From contig NZ_RZIJ01000027.1 in NCBI RefSeq assembly GCF_003989665.1, forward strand, positions 1 to 64,000: DNA of 64,000 nt, given 5' to 3'. Below are positions 17,001 through 25,378 of the stretch, in pieces. This DNA comes from Azospirillum doebereinerae (GTDB lineage: Bacteria > Pseudomonadota > Alphaproteobacteria > Azospirillales > Azospirillaceae). The notes beneath the pieces are model-generated. The model saw only the letters and a program-made list of their open reading frames with translations. It was not told where the DNA came from and searched no databases. Position numbers and translations under genes: made by a program. The number at the start of each line of letters is the position of its first letter. Within the stretch, counting starts at the first letter, position 1.

Positions 17001-19057
17001 CAGTAGCGCGCGATGGTGTAGAGGGTGCCGAGATTGATCTGCGACAGGTCGAGGTACTTGCCCAGGCCGTAGCGCCGCTGGGTCAGCAGATCGACCAGGC
17101 ACCAGACCGGGTTGTCGGACCATTCCTCCTTGAAGGTGCCGTCCCAGAAGCCGGAATAGGTGCGCTTGACCGGGTCGTAGTTGGCCGGCACCGGCACCTT
17201 CAGCCCCTTGACGTCGTAGGCGCGCGCCGGGATCTGGCTGCCGAAGCGCTCGGCGTCGACGGTCAGCGCGATGGTCGCCGTGTCGGGGTGGATGAACTTG
17301 CCCTCGGTGAGGACGATGCAGGTCTGGAAATAGGTCTGGTTCTGCACCGTCGCCTTGTCGCTGTCGGCGGTGCGGCGGGTCACCCGGATGTCCCAGGGGG
17401 CGCCGCCGGCCGGCAGCGGCACGTAATAGGCGCGCTCGTAGGGGCTGGTCGTCTTGCCGACGATGCCGTCGGTCACTTTGTCCGACCAGCCGCCGCCCTG
17501 CGCGCGCACCGCGATGACGATGTCGACCCGGCTGCCGTGCAGATCGCCGGTCTTGGGATCCTGTTCGGTCAGCGCCGGCAGGCGGATGATGATGCGCGCC
17601 GCGTCGGCGTCGGGGTCGGTGATCGTGCGCGTCACCGGGGCGTCGGCGGTCACCTCGATGCCGACGCCGATCGCCGTCTCGGCAGCCGCGAAGCCGTCGA
17701 TGTGCGGCTGGACCGGCAGGCCGAAGCGCTGCGCCCAGGTGACGCCCTTGAAGTTCTCCGACCCGTCCTGCGCGATCAGCGGCGTGTCGTTGAGGAAGAT
17801 CGACTTGCCGCCATCGACCAGCCCGACGATCTCGCCCTCGCCCAGGATGTCGAGGACGCGCGCGGTCGATTTCGATTGCAGGGTGTTGGGATCCTCGACA
17901 GCCCCGGTGCCGCCGCCCTCGCCGCCGCCCTTGCCGCCGCCGCCCCGGCCTTCGGCGACCATCCAGCCGGTGTCGGCAGGCGCCCCCCGGCGGGCGCCTT
18001 CGCCGCTGCCGTCGCCATGGCCGCTGTCGCCACCGCCGCTGTAACCGCCATCGCCGGACGCCGCGACCATCACGATGCCGGTGATGGTACGCCCGAGCAG
18101 CTCGACCGTGTTGTTGGTGATGCGGGCGTTCGACACGGTGAAGCCGCCGTTGGACGAGCCGCCCAGCGACTCGGCCAGCTTGAAGCGGTACTGCACGCCG
18201 CGCGCGACCTCGATCAGATCGTTCGGCTTGATCGCGGTGACGCCGTCGGCCTGATAGAGCTGGCCGCCGTCGCTGGTGATGCCGAAGGACAGGTGCGTCG
18301 CCTCGGTGGTGCTCGGCTGAATGGTGAAGACCGGGCTCATGCCGCCCAGCGGCGTCGGCGCGATCAGTCCGACGATCGGGCCGCTGGCGTTCGACGCGCT
18401 GTTGTCGGTCGGCGGCGGCAACACCTGCTCGACGGTCAGCCCGGCCGATCCGACGACCGAGCCGACGCGCATGCGGCCGTAGATCAGCGGCACCGGGCCG
18501 CCCTGCTCCACAGAGTTGACCGCGCCGTTGAACAGGAAGGATTGCTGCTTGTCGGCGCTCTCCAGACTGCCGGAGACGCCCGGCTGCGGCGCGATGATCT
18601 GGCTGATGCCGGACAGGGCCATGGAAAGGCCCATCATGGCGATGCTGCCATAGGCCGTGAGGCCGGTGACGGTACCGCTGGCCGAGACTGCCACCAAGCC
18701 GCCGAGTGAAGTGCCGCCGGTGACCGGGGCGGCGATGATGGCGATGGCCATGATGGCGACGCCGATCACCGCCTTGACGCCGCCCTTGCCCTTGCCGCCG
18801 GCGCCGGCCGCCACCGGGGTGATGTGCAGGTCGGCGGCGCCCAGCTTGAAGGTCAGCATGCTCTCGCCGAGCGCCAGGCCCTTGGCGCGGTCGCCGCGCA
18901 CCAGCTTGAAGGCGCCGGCCTCGATCGCCTTGCCGAAGCGGCCGGGGAAGTTGGCTTCCAGCAGGCGCACGACCTCGACGACGCTGTCGGCGTTGAGCGT
19001 GAAGCTGCGGCCGAAGCTGCGGCCCAGGCTGCCGTGCAGATGAACCGTCCTAAGCAT
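14036..19057 (-). CDS. Tail tip/host-specificity protein: gpI-like domain fused to gpJ-like protein
   Basis: 1673 residues. Residues 1-~225 look like lambda gpI: MLRTVHLHGSLGRSFG, a hydrophobic Ala/Gly stretch with two membrane-like segments, then QSFLFNGAVNSVEQGGPVPL followed by IYGRMRVGS. A Gly-rich linker (~336-386) leads into a gpJ-like tip protein: LDILGEGEIVGLVDGGKSIF, RDPLGVK-like AYDVKGLKVPVP, DGTFKEEWSDNPVWCLVDLL, then fibronectin-III-like segments (~1010-1160) and a central-fibre-type C-terminus (VNGQKIEDFSCSN). It forms the tail tip and contacts the host surface. In lambda I and J are separate genes. Starts 8 nt inside the JAB/NlpC gene. Confidence 0.92.
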   Translation of the reverse strand: MLRTVHLHGSLGRSFGRSFTLNADSVVEVVRLLEANFPGRFGKAIEAGAFKLVRGDRAKGLALGESMLTFKLGAADLHITPVAAGAGGKGKGGVKAVIGVAIMAIAIIAAPVTGGTSLGGLVAVSASGTVTGLTAYGSIAMMGLSMALSGISQIIAPQPGVSGSLESADKQQSFLFNGAVNSVEQGGPVPLIYGRMRVGSVVGSAGLTVEQVLPPPTDNSASNASGPIVGLIAPTPLGGMSPVFTIQPSTTEATHLSFGITSDGGQLYQADGVTAIKPNDLIEVARGVQYRFKLAESLGGSSNGGFTVSNARITNNTVELLGRTITGIVMVAASGDGGYSGGGDSGHGDGSGEGARRGAPADTGWMVAEGRGGGGKGGGEGGGTGAVEDPNTLQSKSTARVLDILGEGEIVGLVDGGKSIFLNDTPLIAQDGSENFKGVTWAQRFGLPVQPHIDGFAAAETAIGVGIEVTADAPVTRTITDPDADAARIIIRLPALTEQDPKTGDLHGSRVDIVIAVRAQGGGWSDKVTDGIVGKTTSPYERAYYVPLPAGGAPWDIRVTRRTADSDKATVQNQTYFQTCIVLTEGKFIHPDTATIALTVDAERFGSQIPARAYDVKGLKVPVPANYDPVKRTYSGFWDGTFKEEWSDNPVWCLVDLLTQRRYGLGKYLDLSQINLGTLYTIARYCDQPVPAGYKDPQGNPVTEPRYSFNAVINTREDAYKVIQAFASTVRGLVYWSSGQIYLRADMPRDVKKIVAPANVIDGTFTYSGTALKARHSVVKVQWNDPNDTYKAAIERVEDPALIRKYGYNETSFTAYGCTSRSQARRMGRWLLYTEDRETESVTYECAFDQADVSPGDLIAIVDPSYVGGDANDVSSGRYGGRVMGATASVVTLDAPVQLNPGRRYTLTVVIDGALVERDVVNVDGLYPTLTVNPPFDAPPLANAMWALTGSDVAPRPFNVEAVRERSPGRFEVTGLFHDATKFAAIEDGLFIDPPSFQLVGSALPAPENLTAQETTYWVNGLPQSRITVSWTPSPLPEVMGYIARVLTPGGQWQDWQVQSRMGFDIEPAAEGRYLIRVQAASRDGRQSAPAELSIAARGKGTPPGKPTGLRAVGGIRQITLDWSNPGDSDLDHVEVHVSETEDIAAATYVGEAKGTHFVHAGLGGLEHRWYWVRAVDIAGNVGDFNANLGTDAETELVSVNDVGRELYEMFYADLPKRIPAIDFSFLDEQVENVIGDGPLGHALLETVRQGYDRFEEIRTERGVSDARFAAVDTQITELVTDTEATASQLTVVGSEFNANKALVLDRLTTLANADSAMAERVQLVDARVAGNSASILTETRARVDAVQSVATQSQLLRTDFENNKAGVASEIKVVSDAASATARTVNTLVSRVGDNEGAIASEARTRADQDGALSWRIDQQRSYTDGAIAGYDSQIKTWVNNSSSVASSIQTLQSTVGQHNTSIQQYASVVDGLKGRWGVSIDNNGHVVGIALVNDGVYRNAFIVSADNFLVSKPGFNSEVPFAVSNVYGQPRVTITRAMIGDALIDNAAIQVAAIDRANIRDLTVNGQKIEDFSCSNMNASSGVFEARVGLVTTGKRVLITATRGWKIDTVVGYGGGENASERYERTWSSVSVSVIETPGAGYHEWVTANSDIYGRNPSDFFCTISVVELRK

Positions 19058-19799
19058 GCTCCATCTCCTTGTGACGCAGCAGATGGGTGATCTTGCGCTG
19101 CCAGTTGATCAGGGGATCGCGGCCGGAGACGCGGTGTTGCAGGTGATGAAGCATCTGGCCGTCGGCGAGCAGGACGGCGCCGTGGTTGGGCACCGGCGCG
19201 CGGATCGCGAACAGCGCGACGTCGCCGGGCCGGGCCGTGGCCAGGGCGTCGAAACCGCCCAGGTTGCGGAATCCGGCGCGCTGGAAGTTGTCGCGGTAGA
19301 GGTCGCCGCCCTCGGCCCACCACGAATCGTCGCGCGGCCCCTCGGGAAGGTCGATCTTCAGCTCCAGCCAGTAGTAGTCGCGGATCAGGCTGTAGCAATC
19401 GGTGACGCCGTGGACGAAGGGACGGCCGAGCAGCGGGGGCAGGTCGGCGCGGTCCCCCCATTGCACCGGGACGCCGGCCTGCTCGCCGTCGGTCGGCACG
19501 ATGATCCAGGGAACGTCGGTGGCGACCTGCCCCTCCATGTCCGCGCGGCTCGGCCAGGGCATGAAGCGCTCGGCCGCCGGCCATTCGCGGCGGTGGGGGT
19601 GTGAGTGGACGATGGCCTGGAGGGCGGCGCGGTGGCGCGCCAGATCGGCGTCGGCGATGCGGAAGGCGCGTTCGGGGTCGGCGGCGGCGTTCGCCAGCGG
19701 GATGTAGCGCCCGCGCACGATCACGCCACAGCTTTCGCGCGGGTAGTCCTGGAGGGCGTGGGCCTGCATGGCGGCGATGCAGCGTGCGGTCGGTTTCAT
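19050..19799 (-). CDS. Phage tail assembly/tip peptidase, gpK-like (JAB plus NlpC/P60)
   Basis: 249 residues, two domains as in lambda gpK. N-terminal JAB/MPN metalloprotease: Glu in ESCGVIV, the zinc motif HSHPHRR followed by SRAD. C-terminal NlpC/P60 cysteine peptidase from ~residue 120: Cys in HGVTDCYSLIRDYYW and His in NHGAVLLADG. In lambda-like tails the protein acts during tip assembly and the peptidase can locally cut peptidoglycan. The start at 19799 abuts the stop of the gpL gene, and its end overlaps the start of the tip gene by 8 nt. Confidence 0.92.
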   Translation of the reverse strand: MKPTARCIAAMQAHALQDYPRESCGVIVRGRYIPLANAAADPERAFRIADADLARHRAALQAIVHSHPHRREWPAAERFMPWPSRADMEGQVATDVPWIIVPTDGEQAGVPVQWGDRADLPPLLGRPFVHGVTDCYSLIRDYYWLELKIDLPEGPRDDSWWAEGGDLYRDNFQRAGFRNLGGFDALATARPGDVALFAIRAPVPNHGAVLLADGQMLHHLQHRVSGRDPLINWQRKITHLLRHKEMEHA

Positions 19800-20512
19800 C
19801 AGCTGCCCCTCACGCTGGCGACGCCGGGGAAGCCGCCGAAGGGCAGGGGTTCGGCGCCGAACCGCTTCCGGCAGCCCGACAGGAACTGCGAGCACATGTC
19901 CTCGGCCGGGTTGCCGGTCGGCTCGTTGAAGGCGTTGAAGCAGGCCGCGCCGGAATAGGGGCAGGTCGCCTGACTGTAGTCGAAGCCCGAACCGGTCCAG
20001 CGCCGGTAGCTGCGGTCGCAGTTGTCGCGCAGCAGCTGGCGGCCCGGCAGCATGCGGTTCTGCTGGTCGATGGCCGCCGCCAGCTCCCACTCGACGAAGA
20101 CCTTGTTCTGCACGCTCTTGCGGTCGAAGCGGTAGATGTCGAGCGGGAAATGGGCCGAGGGGTCGGCGTCGGGCTGGTCGTCGAGGAAGCGGCGGAAGGT
20201 GCGGATGCGGGTGAGCTGCGCGCCGAGCAGGTCGCCATAGGCGCCGACCAGCGCCGAGAAGGCGCGGTTGACGTTGGTGATGCGGATCTTCGGGCGCGGC
20301 AGCGGCCCCGACCCGGTCCATTCGAAGCCTTCGGCCTCGATGTCGACCGGCGTGTAGGTGACCCCGCCGAACACCAGCGGTCCTCCTTCGGCGGCGGATT
20401 GGGTGAAGGCGTAGACGGCGCCTCCGAGGGCCAGGGCGTCGAGCTGGAACAGCGTGACGTAGGCGCTCGGCGACAGGCTTTGGGCCTCATTGGCCAGCGC
20501 GGGGGTGGTCAA
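19799..20512 (-). CDS. Minor tail protein L-like
   Basis: 237 residues from a TTG start at 20512, chosen because it overlaps the gpM stop (TTGA) and has GGAGGA 6 nt upstream. It begins LTTPALANEAQSLSPSAYVT with a beta-rich N-terminal half (ITNVNRAFSALVGAYGDLLG). The C-terminal third carries the conserved cysteines DNCDRSYRRW, ATCPYSGAACFN and DMCSQFLSGC, which in lambda gpL bind an iron-sulfur cluster. It links the tail tube to the tip complex. All ligand cysteines appear present. Confidence 0.9.
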   Translation of the reverse strand: MTTPALANEAQSLSPSAYVTLFQLDALALGGAVYAFTQSAAEGGPLVFGGVTYTPVDIEAEGFEWTGSGPLPRPKIRITNVNRAFSALVGAYGDLLGAQLTRIRTFRRFLDDQPDADPSAHFPLDIYRFDRKSVQNKVFVEWELAAAIDQQNRMLPGRQLLRDNCDRSYRRWTGSGFDYSQATCPYSGAACFNAFNEPTGNPAEDMCSQFLSGCRKRFGAEPLPFGGFPGVASVRGS

Positions 20513-20859
20513 CCGAAATCCTCCTCGAAGGTGGCGGTGAGGGTGTGGATCAGCGGGCTGACGCGCGCGCGCGACCATTTCTTGCAGAGGAAGCGCTGGG
20601 TCGTGCCCGCCGCCCCCCAGGGCGGACGGAACAGGAAGGGGAAGGCACCGGCCCGCGCCTTCAGGAAATCGTCCATCGCGTCGATGTCCGCCTTGGGCAG
20701 GGTCCAGCTGAAGGCGTGGCTGTAGCGCACGCTGTTCACGCCGTCCGGCGTGGCCTGGATGTGGCCGTCGCCGAACTCGGCGGTCAGCACCTTGACCGTC
20801 GGTTCCGAGGTGTAGTCGATCAGCGGGCCGGTGGGAGGGGTCAGCGTGTGAAGAACCAT
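20509..20859 (-). CDS. Minor tail protein M-like
   Basis: 116 residues, close to lambda gpM. It begins MVLHTLTPPTGPLIDYTSEP, followed by VKVLTAEFGDGHIQ, SWTLPKADIDAMDDFLKARA, FPFLFRPPW and HTLTATFEEDFG, matching the phage minor tail (DUF2460/gpM-like) pattern. AGAGG lies 5 nt before the ATG at 20859. It is the first gene after operator site B, so it probably heads a transcription unit of tip genes. Confidence 0.88.
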   Translation of the reverse strand: MVLHTLTPPTGPLIDYTSEPTVKVLTAEFGDGHIQATPDGVNSVRYSHAFSWTLPKADIDAMDDFLKARAGAFPFLFRPPWGAAGTTQRFLCKKWSRARVSPLIHTLTATFEEDFG

Positions 20860-20874
20860 GACGACCTCTTGATA

Positions 20875-20888
20875 AGTCATTTTTGACT
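20875..20888 (-). promoter_or_regulatory. Tail-cluster operator, site B
   Basis: AGTCA-AAAA-TGACT on the minus strand in the 34-nt gap between the tape-measure stop and the gpM start, immediately followed by the -10-like TATCAA. Copy of the motif at sites A, C and D. Confidence 0.75.
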
Positions 20889-20893
20889 GGGTA

Positions 20894-23800
20894 TCAGCGG
20901 CCGTAAAGCAGGCCGCCGGGCTGGCCCTGGCGGTACAGCTCGTCGACCACCAGCCCGCGCACCTGGTTGGTGACCTGGGCGCCGATCTGCTGGGCCAGCG
21001 CCTGGTCCTTGGCGGTGTCGCCGCTGCCGGCACCGGCCTGGATGTTGAAGGTGTTGGCAACGGTCACGCCCGGTGCACCGCCGCCGAGCCCGGCGCCGAG
21101 CGCCGCCATCTGCCCCTCGGTGAAGACGCCTTCGCCGCGTCTCAGGATGGCCGGCACCTCGCCGGAGGACAGTCCCGGCATGCCGCCGGTGTGGAAGCGC
21201 TTGGCGCCGACGAAAACGCTGGAGAGCACGCTGCGCATCTCCAGCCCGTCGCGACCGATGATGCCGCCGGTGTGGGCAACATCCACATTGGGAAGGGTGC
21301 CTATGCTGGCGTCATTGATCGGGGCCGTTCCACCGCCGAAGCCGAGCGCTCCTCCCAGGAGACTGACGCCTTTGGACAAGAAACCAAAGATCCCTGAACC
21401 GCCGGCGGCGTTGCCGATGGCCGTCTGGATGCTGATCCGGATCAGGTCCTTGATGATCGACTGGGCGAGGTTGGTGAAGTTCGCCTTGCCGGTCATCACA
21501 AAGGTGGTCAACTCGTCGCTGGCGCTGGTCAGCCAACCCGACGCCGCGTTGCCCAACTGCGTGGTGACGTCGCGCCAGTCGCGCAGCGTTTTCTGGAACG
21601 CGAACTCGTTGTCGCGCGCCGCCTTGTCCTGAAGCGCCCGCTTGTAGTCCTGGACGTCGGCCTCGATTGCCTTGACGTTGCCACCATGCTCGGCATAGAG
21701 CGCCAGCTCCCGATCCAGAACGTCGATGTCGTTCTGAAGGGTCGCCTCCCGCGCCGCGCGCTGGTCCTCCATCAAACCGAGGTCGATTCCCTTGGTCTTG
21801 GAGCGCAGATCGAGACCCAGCTGGCCGCTCTGGACGCTGGCGGCGTCGGCCCGCGTCCGCTTGGTGTCCGCTTCCGCCCTGTCGTATTCCGGTGTGCCCT
21901 TGGCCAGCTTGGACAGTGGCGCGTCGATTTCGGCGATTTTCGCCTTGAAGCCCTTGGGATCGACCGCCGCCATGCCCGAGACCAGCGCCAGCCGCACCTC
22001 TTCGGCTTGCGCGGCAAATTCGTTTTTCTTGTCTTCGATTTGCTTGAGCGCCTGAGCGGCGTCGGCAGCCTTCTTGGCCTCCGGATTTTCGGCGGTGGGG
22101 ATTGCAGCGGTGATCCGTGGTGCCAGACGCGGCGTATTCCCGCCATTGCCGGGCTTGCCGGTGTCGATGGGCTTGCTGGTATCGACGGGCTTGCCGACCG
22201 TGCGCAGGTCGGCCTCCATCGTCATCACTGTTTGCTTGCGCTGTTGGGTCAGTGCCAGCAACGTCTTCTTGCCGGCAGCCATTTTGCCGGCGTCCTCACT
22301 ATCGGCTTGTTCGCGCGCAACCTGGATTCGCTTATCCAGCTCGCCGAGGTAATCCGCATAGAATTTCTTGATCTCGCTCAACACCTCGGCGTCGAGCTTC
22401 TTCATCGCATCGCTGCCGGCCGTCAAGCCTTCGCGACGTTTGGCGAAGTCGAGTTGCTTGACCTCCAATTGAGCGCGCTGGTCATCGTAGAGATTCGCAG
22501 TGACACGCAGGGCGCCCGTCGAAGCCGTCGTGGCATTCCGTTCGGTTAGCTCATCGTTGCCTTTTTTAAGGAGGCCGTCGTATTTTTCGAGTTCTTTCTT
22601 ACGTTCGTTCAAAACGCCCATTCGGATATCGAATTGACGCTGAAAAGCCTGGGCGGGGCCGCTGGTCGGATCCACAGCGTTCGCTTGATCGAGGCGTTTC
22701 TGGAAGGGCTCGATTTCTGCGGTCAACCGGGCAACTTCATCGCTGATCTGAGCCCGGCGTTCGGACACCAGCTTCACGGCACGGTCGGTGATGATGCCGT
22801 TCTCGATGTCCTTGATGGCGTTCTCGGTGCTGCCCGAAAAGACGCCGGTGGCGTTGGCCAGCTCGTAGAGCACCGAAACGACCAGGGAAATCGGCCCCAG
22901 CATGCCGCCGACGGCGACGCCGAGGCCCCGCGCGGTCAGCGTGGCCGTGCGCATCGCGGCGATCATGTCGAACAGCCCGACGAGGACGGTGCGGCCGACG
23001 AAGACGCTGGCCATGATCGTCGCCAGCTCGGCCAGCTCGTGGCGGAAATCCACGACCCAGAGCAGGGTGTCGCTTCCGCCGCGCAGGATGTCGCGCAGGC
23101 CGTCGCCGAGGTCGGTCGCCCACGCTTTCCCCGTCGGGCTGGCGAGCAGCGCGTTCACGTCGCCCAGCGACAGGATGACCTGATCGAAGAATCCCGACAT
23201 GCCGGTGTTCTGCGTCATCAGGTCGTTCAGGTTGGTCTTCAGCAGGCTCATCTGCCCGCTGAAATTCCCCATCGCCTCCGCCGCGCTGCCGCCGTAGCTG
23301 CGTCGCATCTCGTTGAACATCTTCTCCAGCGCGACCGAGGCCTCGACGGAACCCGACGACACGGCACGGGTGAACTCGGCCATGCTCAGGCCCATGCCGC
23401 GCGCCATAAGGTCGGCGGCGTTTGGCACGCCGTCGCTCAACCGGCCGCGCAGCAGATCCATCGAGACGACGCCCTTGTCGGCCATGGCCCCGATGGCGGT
23501 GGCGGCCCCCCCCAACTGGCCCGACGTGCCGCCGAAGGCCGCCACGGCGTCGGCCAGGGTCCGGAGCGAACCGCTCATCGGATCGAGACCGGCACCGGAG
23601 AGCGACACCATGGCATCGGTCAGCGTCTTGGCGTCGAAGGGAACGGTCTTGGCCATCTGGCCCAGGGCGTTGATCTTGCCCAGCGCGTCCTGCTCGCGCC
23701 CCAACTGGGTGCTGGCGGTCGCCATGGCGACCAGCAGGCTGTTCGTCCGTTCGAGGTCGGCGTTGGCCTTGACGATGCCGCCGACCCAGCCGACGGTCGC

Positions 23801-24007
23801 CACGCCGACGACGCCGAGCGCGTCCTGCAGCGAGCCCAGCGTCTGCACCCATTGGTGCATCGACTGGCCGAGGCCGGAGACACGCGGCTCGGCGGCGCGC
23901 GCGGCGTTGCCGAGCTGCGTCATGGCGCTCGCCGCGGCGGTGATGCGGGTGCTGAAGTTCTTGGTGTCGAGGTTCAGCTCGACGGAAATGGTCGCGGCCG
24001 AGGCCAT
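20894..24007 (-). CDS. Tail tape measure protein
   Basis: 1037 residues. The N-terminal part has the repeated Ala/Gly-rich helical pattern of tape measures (MTQLGNAARAAEPRVSGLGQ; GVVGVATVGWVGGIVKANAD) and the segment FGGTSGQLGGAATAIGAMAD. Hydrophobic segments occur around 350-400 (GLGVAVGGMLGPISLVVSVL). The centre is coiled coil rich in Lys/Glu/Gln. The C-terminus has the tip-docking pattern HTGGIIGRDG, FHTGGMPGLSSGEVPAILRR and GEGVFTEGQMAALG. Its length sets tail length; lambda gpH has 853 residues. GAGGAG precedes the ATG. Confidence 0.95.
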   Translation of the reverse strand: MASAATISVELNLDTKNFSTRITAAASAMTQLGNAARAAEPRVSGLGQSMHQWVQTLGSLQDALGVVGVATVGWVGGIVKANADLERTNSLLVAMATASTQLGREQDALGKINALGQMAKTVPFDAKTLTDAMVSLSGAGLDPMSGSLRTLADAVAAFGGTSGQLGGAATAIGAMADKGVVSMDLLRGRLSDGVPNAADLMARGMGLSMAEFTRAVSSGSVEASVALEKMFNEMRRSYGGSAAEAMGNFSGQMSLLKTNLNDLMTQNTGMSGFFDQVILSLGDVNALLASPTGKAWATDLGDGLRDILRGGSDTLLWVVDFRHELAELATIMASVFVGRTVLVGLFDMIAAMRTATLTARGLGVAVGGMLGPISLVVSVLYELANATGVFSGSTENAIKDIENGIITDRAVKLVSERRAQISDEVARLTAEIEPFQKRLDQANAVDPTSGPAQAFQRQFDIRMGVLNERKKELEKYDGLLKKGNDELTERNATTASTGALRVTANLYDDQRAQLEVKQLDFAKRREGLTAGSDAMKKLDAEVLSEIKKFYADYLGELDKRIQVAREQADSEDAGKMAAGKKTLLALTQQRKQTVMTMEADLRTVGKPVDTSKPIDTGKPGNGGNTPRLAPRITAAIPTAENPEAKKAADAAQALKQIEDKKNEFAAQAEEVRLALVSGMAAVDPKGFKAKIAEIDAPLSKLAKGTPEYDRAEADTKRTRADAASVQSGQLGLDLRSKTKGIDLGLMEDQRAAREATLQNDIDVLDRELALYAEHGGNVKAIEADVQDYKRALQDKAARDNEFAFQKTLRDWRDVTTQLGNAASGWLTSASDELTTFVMTGKANFTNLAQSIIKDLIRISIQTAIGNAAGGSGIFGFLSKGVSLLGGALGFGGGTAPINDASIGTLPNVDVAHTGGIIGRDGLEMRSVLSSVFVGAKRFHTGGMPGLSSGEVPAILRRGEGVFTEGQMAALGAGLGGGAPGVTVANTFNIQAGAGSGDTAKDQALAQQIGAQVTNQVRGLVVDELYRQGQPGGLLYGR

Positions 24008-24022
24008 CGGGCAGCTCCTCGT

Positions 24023-24286
24023 CTACCCGCGCCAGGCTCTGGCCGACGGGTCGGTGTTCATCGACTTCAACGCCAGCAGGCCGGCGCGGTCGCGTTCGGG
24101 ATTCGCTTCGGGGAAGGCCGGGATTCCCATCTCGGCCATCAGCGCGCGCTGGGTGTCCTGCACGTTCGCCACGTCGCCGCGCCCGGCGATCAGGTGGAGC
24201 CGCAGGGCCCGGCTGTCGCGTTCGGCGCTGATGCGGTCGATGTCGCGCAGCAATCCCCAGAAGGCGGCGATCGGCGTGTCGATCAC
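24023..24286 (-). CDS. T domain of the tail assembly chaperone (expected as GT frameshift product)
   Basis: The 87 residues after a possible GTG start are only part of an open frame that continues back, without a stop, into the upstream chaperone gene (DFAYLVHRVQAFYGLDHW precedes them). This frame is -1 relative to the chaperone gene, there is no ribosome site at the GTG, and the gene lies between the G-like gene and the tape measure, exactly as T does in lambda. I therefore read it as the C-terminal half of a GT fusion made by -1 frameshifting. It carries IDTPIAAFWGLLRDIDR and ends SMNTDPSARAWRG. It should bind the tape measure during tail assembly. Confidence 0.75.
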   Translation of the reverse strand: MIDTPIAAFWGLLRDIDRISAERDSRALRLHLIAGRGDVANVQDTQRALMAEMGIPAFPEANPERDRAGLLALKSMNTDPSARAWRG

Positions 24287-24342
24287 GGTCCAGTGATCCA
24301 GGCCGTAGAAGGCCTGGACCCGGTGGACCAGATAGGCGAAGT

Positions 24343-24684
24343 CTAGCGCCGCTGGGCCGTCGGATCGACCGTCGCGGCGGGCGACTCCCCCACGGCGTCG
24401 GTCTCCTGGTTGGCCAGGAAGGTGAACAGCGCCTGGAGCTGGTCCATGCGCAGCTCGCGCAGGTCGGCCTCCGGCATCGTCGGGAAGACGCCGCGGATCT
24501 GCCGGATCACGGCGTCCAGCTGCTCGCCGACGTCGCCGGCTTCGCCGATCGACTGGGCCAGCCGCTGGGTGTCCACGAAGGCGCCGAGGCTCATCGGCTG
24601 CATGACGTGGGTCTGGCCCTTCAGCACGACGGTCTTGCCGAGATCGCGGGTGGGCAGTTCGTCCAGGTTCAAAAGCTTGGTCAT
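24343..24684 (-). CDS. Tail assembly chaperone, gpG-like
   Basis: 113 residues, starting MTKLLNLDELPTRDLGKTVV. A small beta start (VVLKGQTHVMQPMSLGAFVD) is followed by helices (QLDAVIRQIRGVFPTMPEAD, LQALFTFLANQ), the pattern of gpG-type chaperones that coat the tape measure. It lies directly before the T frame and after the major tail gene. A slippery G-run sits 43 nt before its stop codon (see 24387-24391). Confidence 0.8.
   Translation of the reverse strand: MTKLLNLDELPTRDLGKTVVLKGQTHVMQPMSLGAFVDTQRLAQSIGEAGDVGEQLDAVIRQIRGVFPTMPEADLRELRMDQLQALFTFLANQETDAVGESPAATVDPTAQRR
24387..24391 (-). other. Candidate -1 ribosomal frameshift site for the GT chaperone
   Basis: Codons GTG-GGG-GAG on the minus strand give a run of five G. 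A tRNA-Gly on GGG can re-pair with GGG one base back, and ribosomes then enter the T frame, which is open from here to 24023. This is not a perfect X-XXY-YYZ heptamer, but it resembles lambda's G-GGA-AAG. Confidence 0.55.
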
Positions 24685-24769
24685 GGGGCGTTCCAAACGG
24701 AAAAGGGGCCGGACGGAGAGGGGAAAGGGGGCGGCCACGGCGCCGTGGCCGCCTGCCGTCACTTGGTCG

Positions 24770-25297
24770 TCACACCGTGGCGGTTTCGTCGCCGACGACG
24801 AACAGCACCTTGCTGACCGGGTCGGGGTAGCCGGTGAACTCGACCTTGAAGACGCGCTCCTCGTCGAGCTTGTAGGCGAAGGTCATGGCGCCGGCGGTCG
24901 CCGCCAGCGGCACGGTGAAGTCCTCCGACTTGTCCGAGGCGGGCAGGGCGACCGGGTGGAGAACCAGCGTCTTGGCGACCGACAGCAGGTCGCGGCCGAC
25001 GCCGTTGGTGACCTCGACCTTCTTCTTGGTCGCGTCGGCGCCGTCGGTGATCAGGGTGGCGCCGGGCATCACCTTGACCAGATTGCCCAGCGTCGTCTCG
25101 GCGAGCGGGCAGGTGACCTTCACCGTGCGGCCCATCACGTATTCGTTGATCTCGGTGTTGCCGAACTGGTCGACCGTCACCTTGTGCGTTTCGGTGCTGA
25201 CGGCGACTTCGACGCCGCCCTTGGTGTAGCCGAGGTCGACGCCGTCGAAGAGGACGGAGCAGACGCCGAGCTTAACGTTCTTGGTATCGGACGCCAT
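24770..25297 (-). CDS. Major tail (tube) protein
   Basis: 175 residues, starting MASDTKNVKLGVCSVLFDGV. The beta-rich pattern (GYTKGGVEVAVSTETHKVTV, DQFGNTEINEYVMGRTVKVT) and C-terminal EERVFKVEFTGYPDPVSKVL match siphophage tube proteins that polymerise into hexameric rings around the tape measure. AAGGGAG lies 10 nt before the ATG. It follows operator site C and precedes the chaperone genes, the standard siphophage order. Likely the most abundant particle protein. Confidence 0.88.
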   Translation of the reverse strand: MASDTKNVKLGVCSVLFDGVDLGYTKGGVEVAVSTETHKVTVDQFGNTEINEYVMGRTVKVTCPLAETTLGNLVKVMPGATLITDGADATKKKVEVTNGVGRDLLSVAKTLVLHPVALPASDKSEDFTVPLAATAGAMTFAYKLDEERVFKVEFTGYPDPVSKVLFVVGDETATV

Positions 25298-25378
25298 GAC
25301 GGAAAAACTCCCTTGTGATGGAAGGCTGTGCTTGGAAAGGATCGCGCGGCGCCGGATGGCCCGGCGTCGCCATTTATC

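Noticed and set aside
14696..18709. 1337-codon plus-strand open frame opposite the tip gene
   Set aside because: Antisense shadow of the gpI-gpJ gene; no recognisable motif and biased composition.
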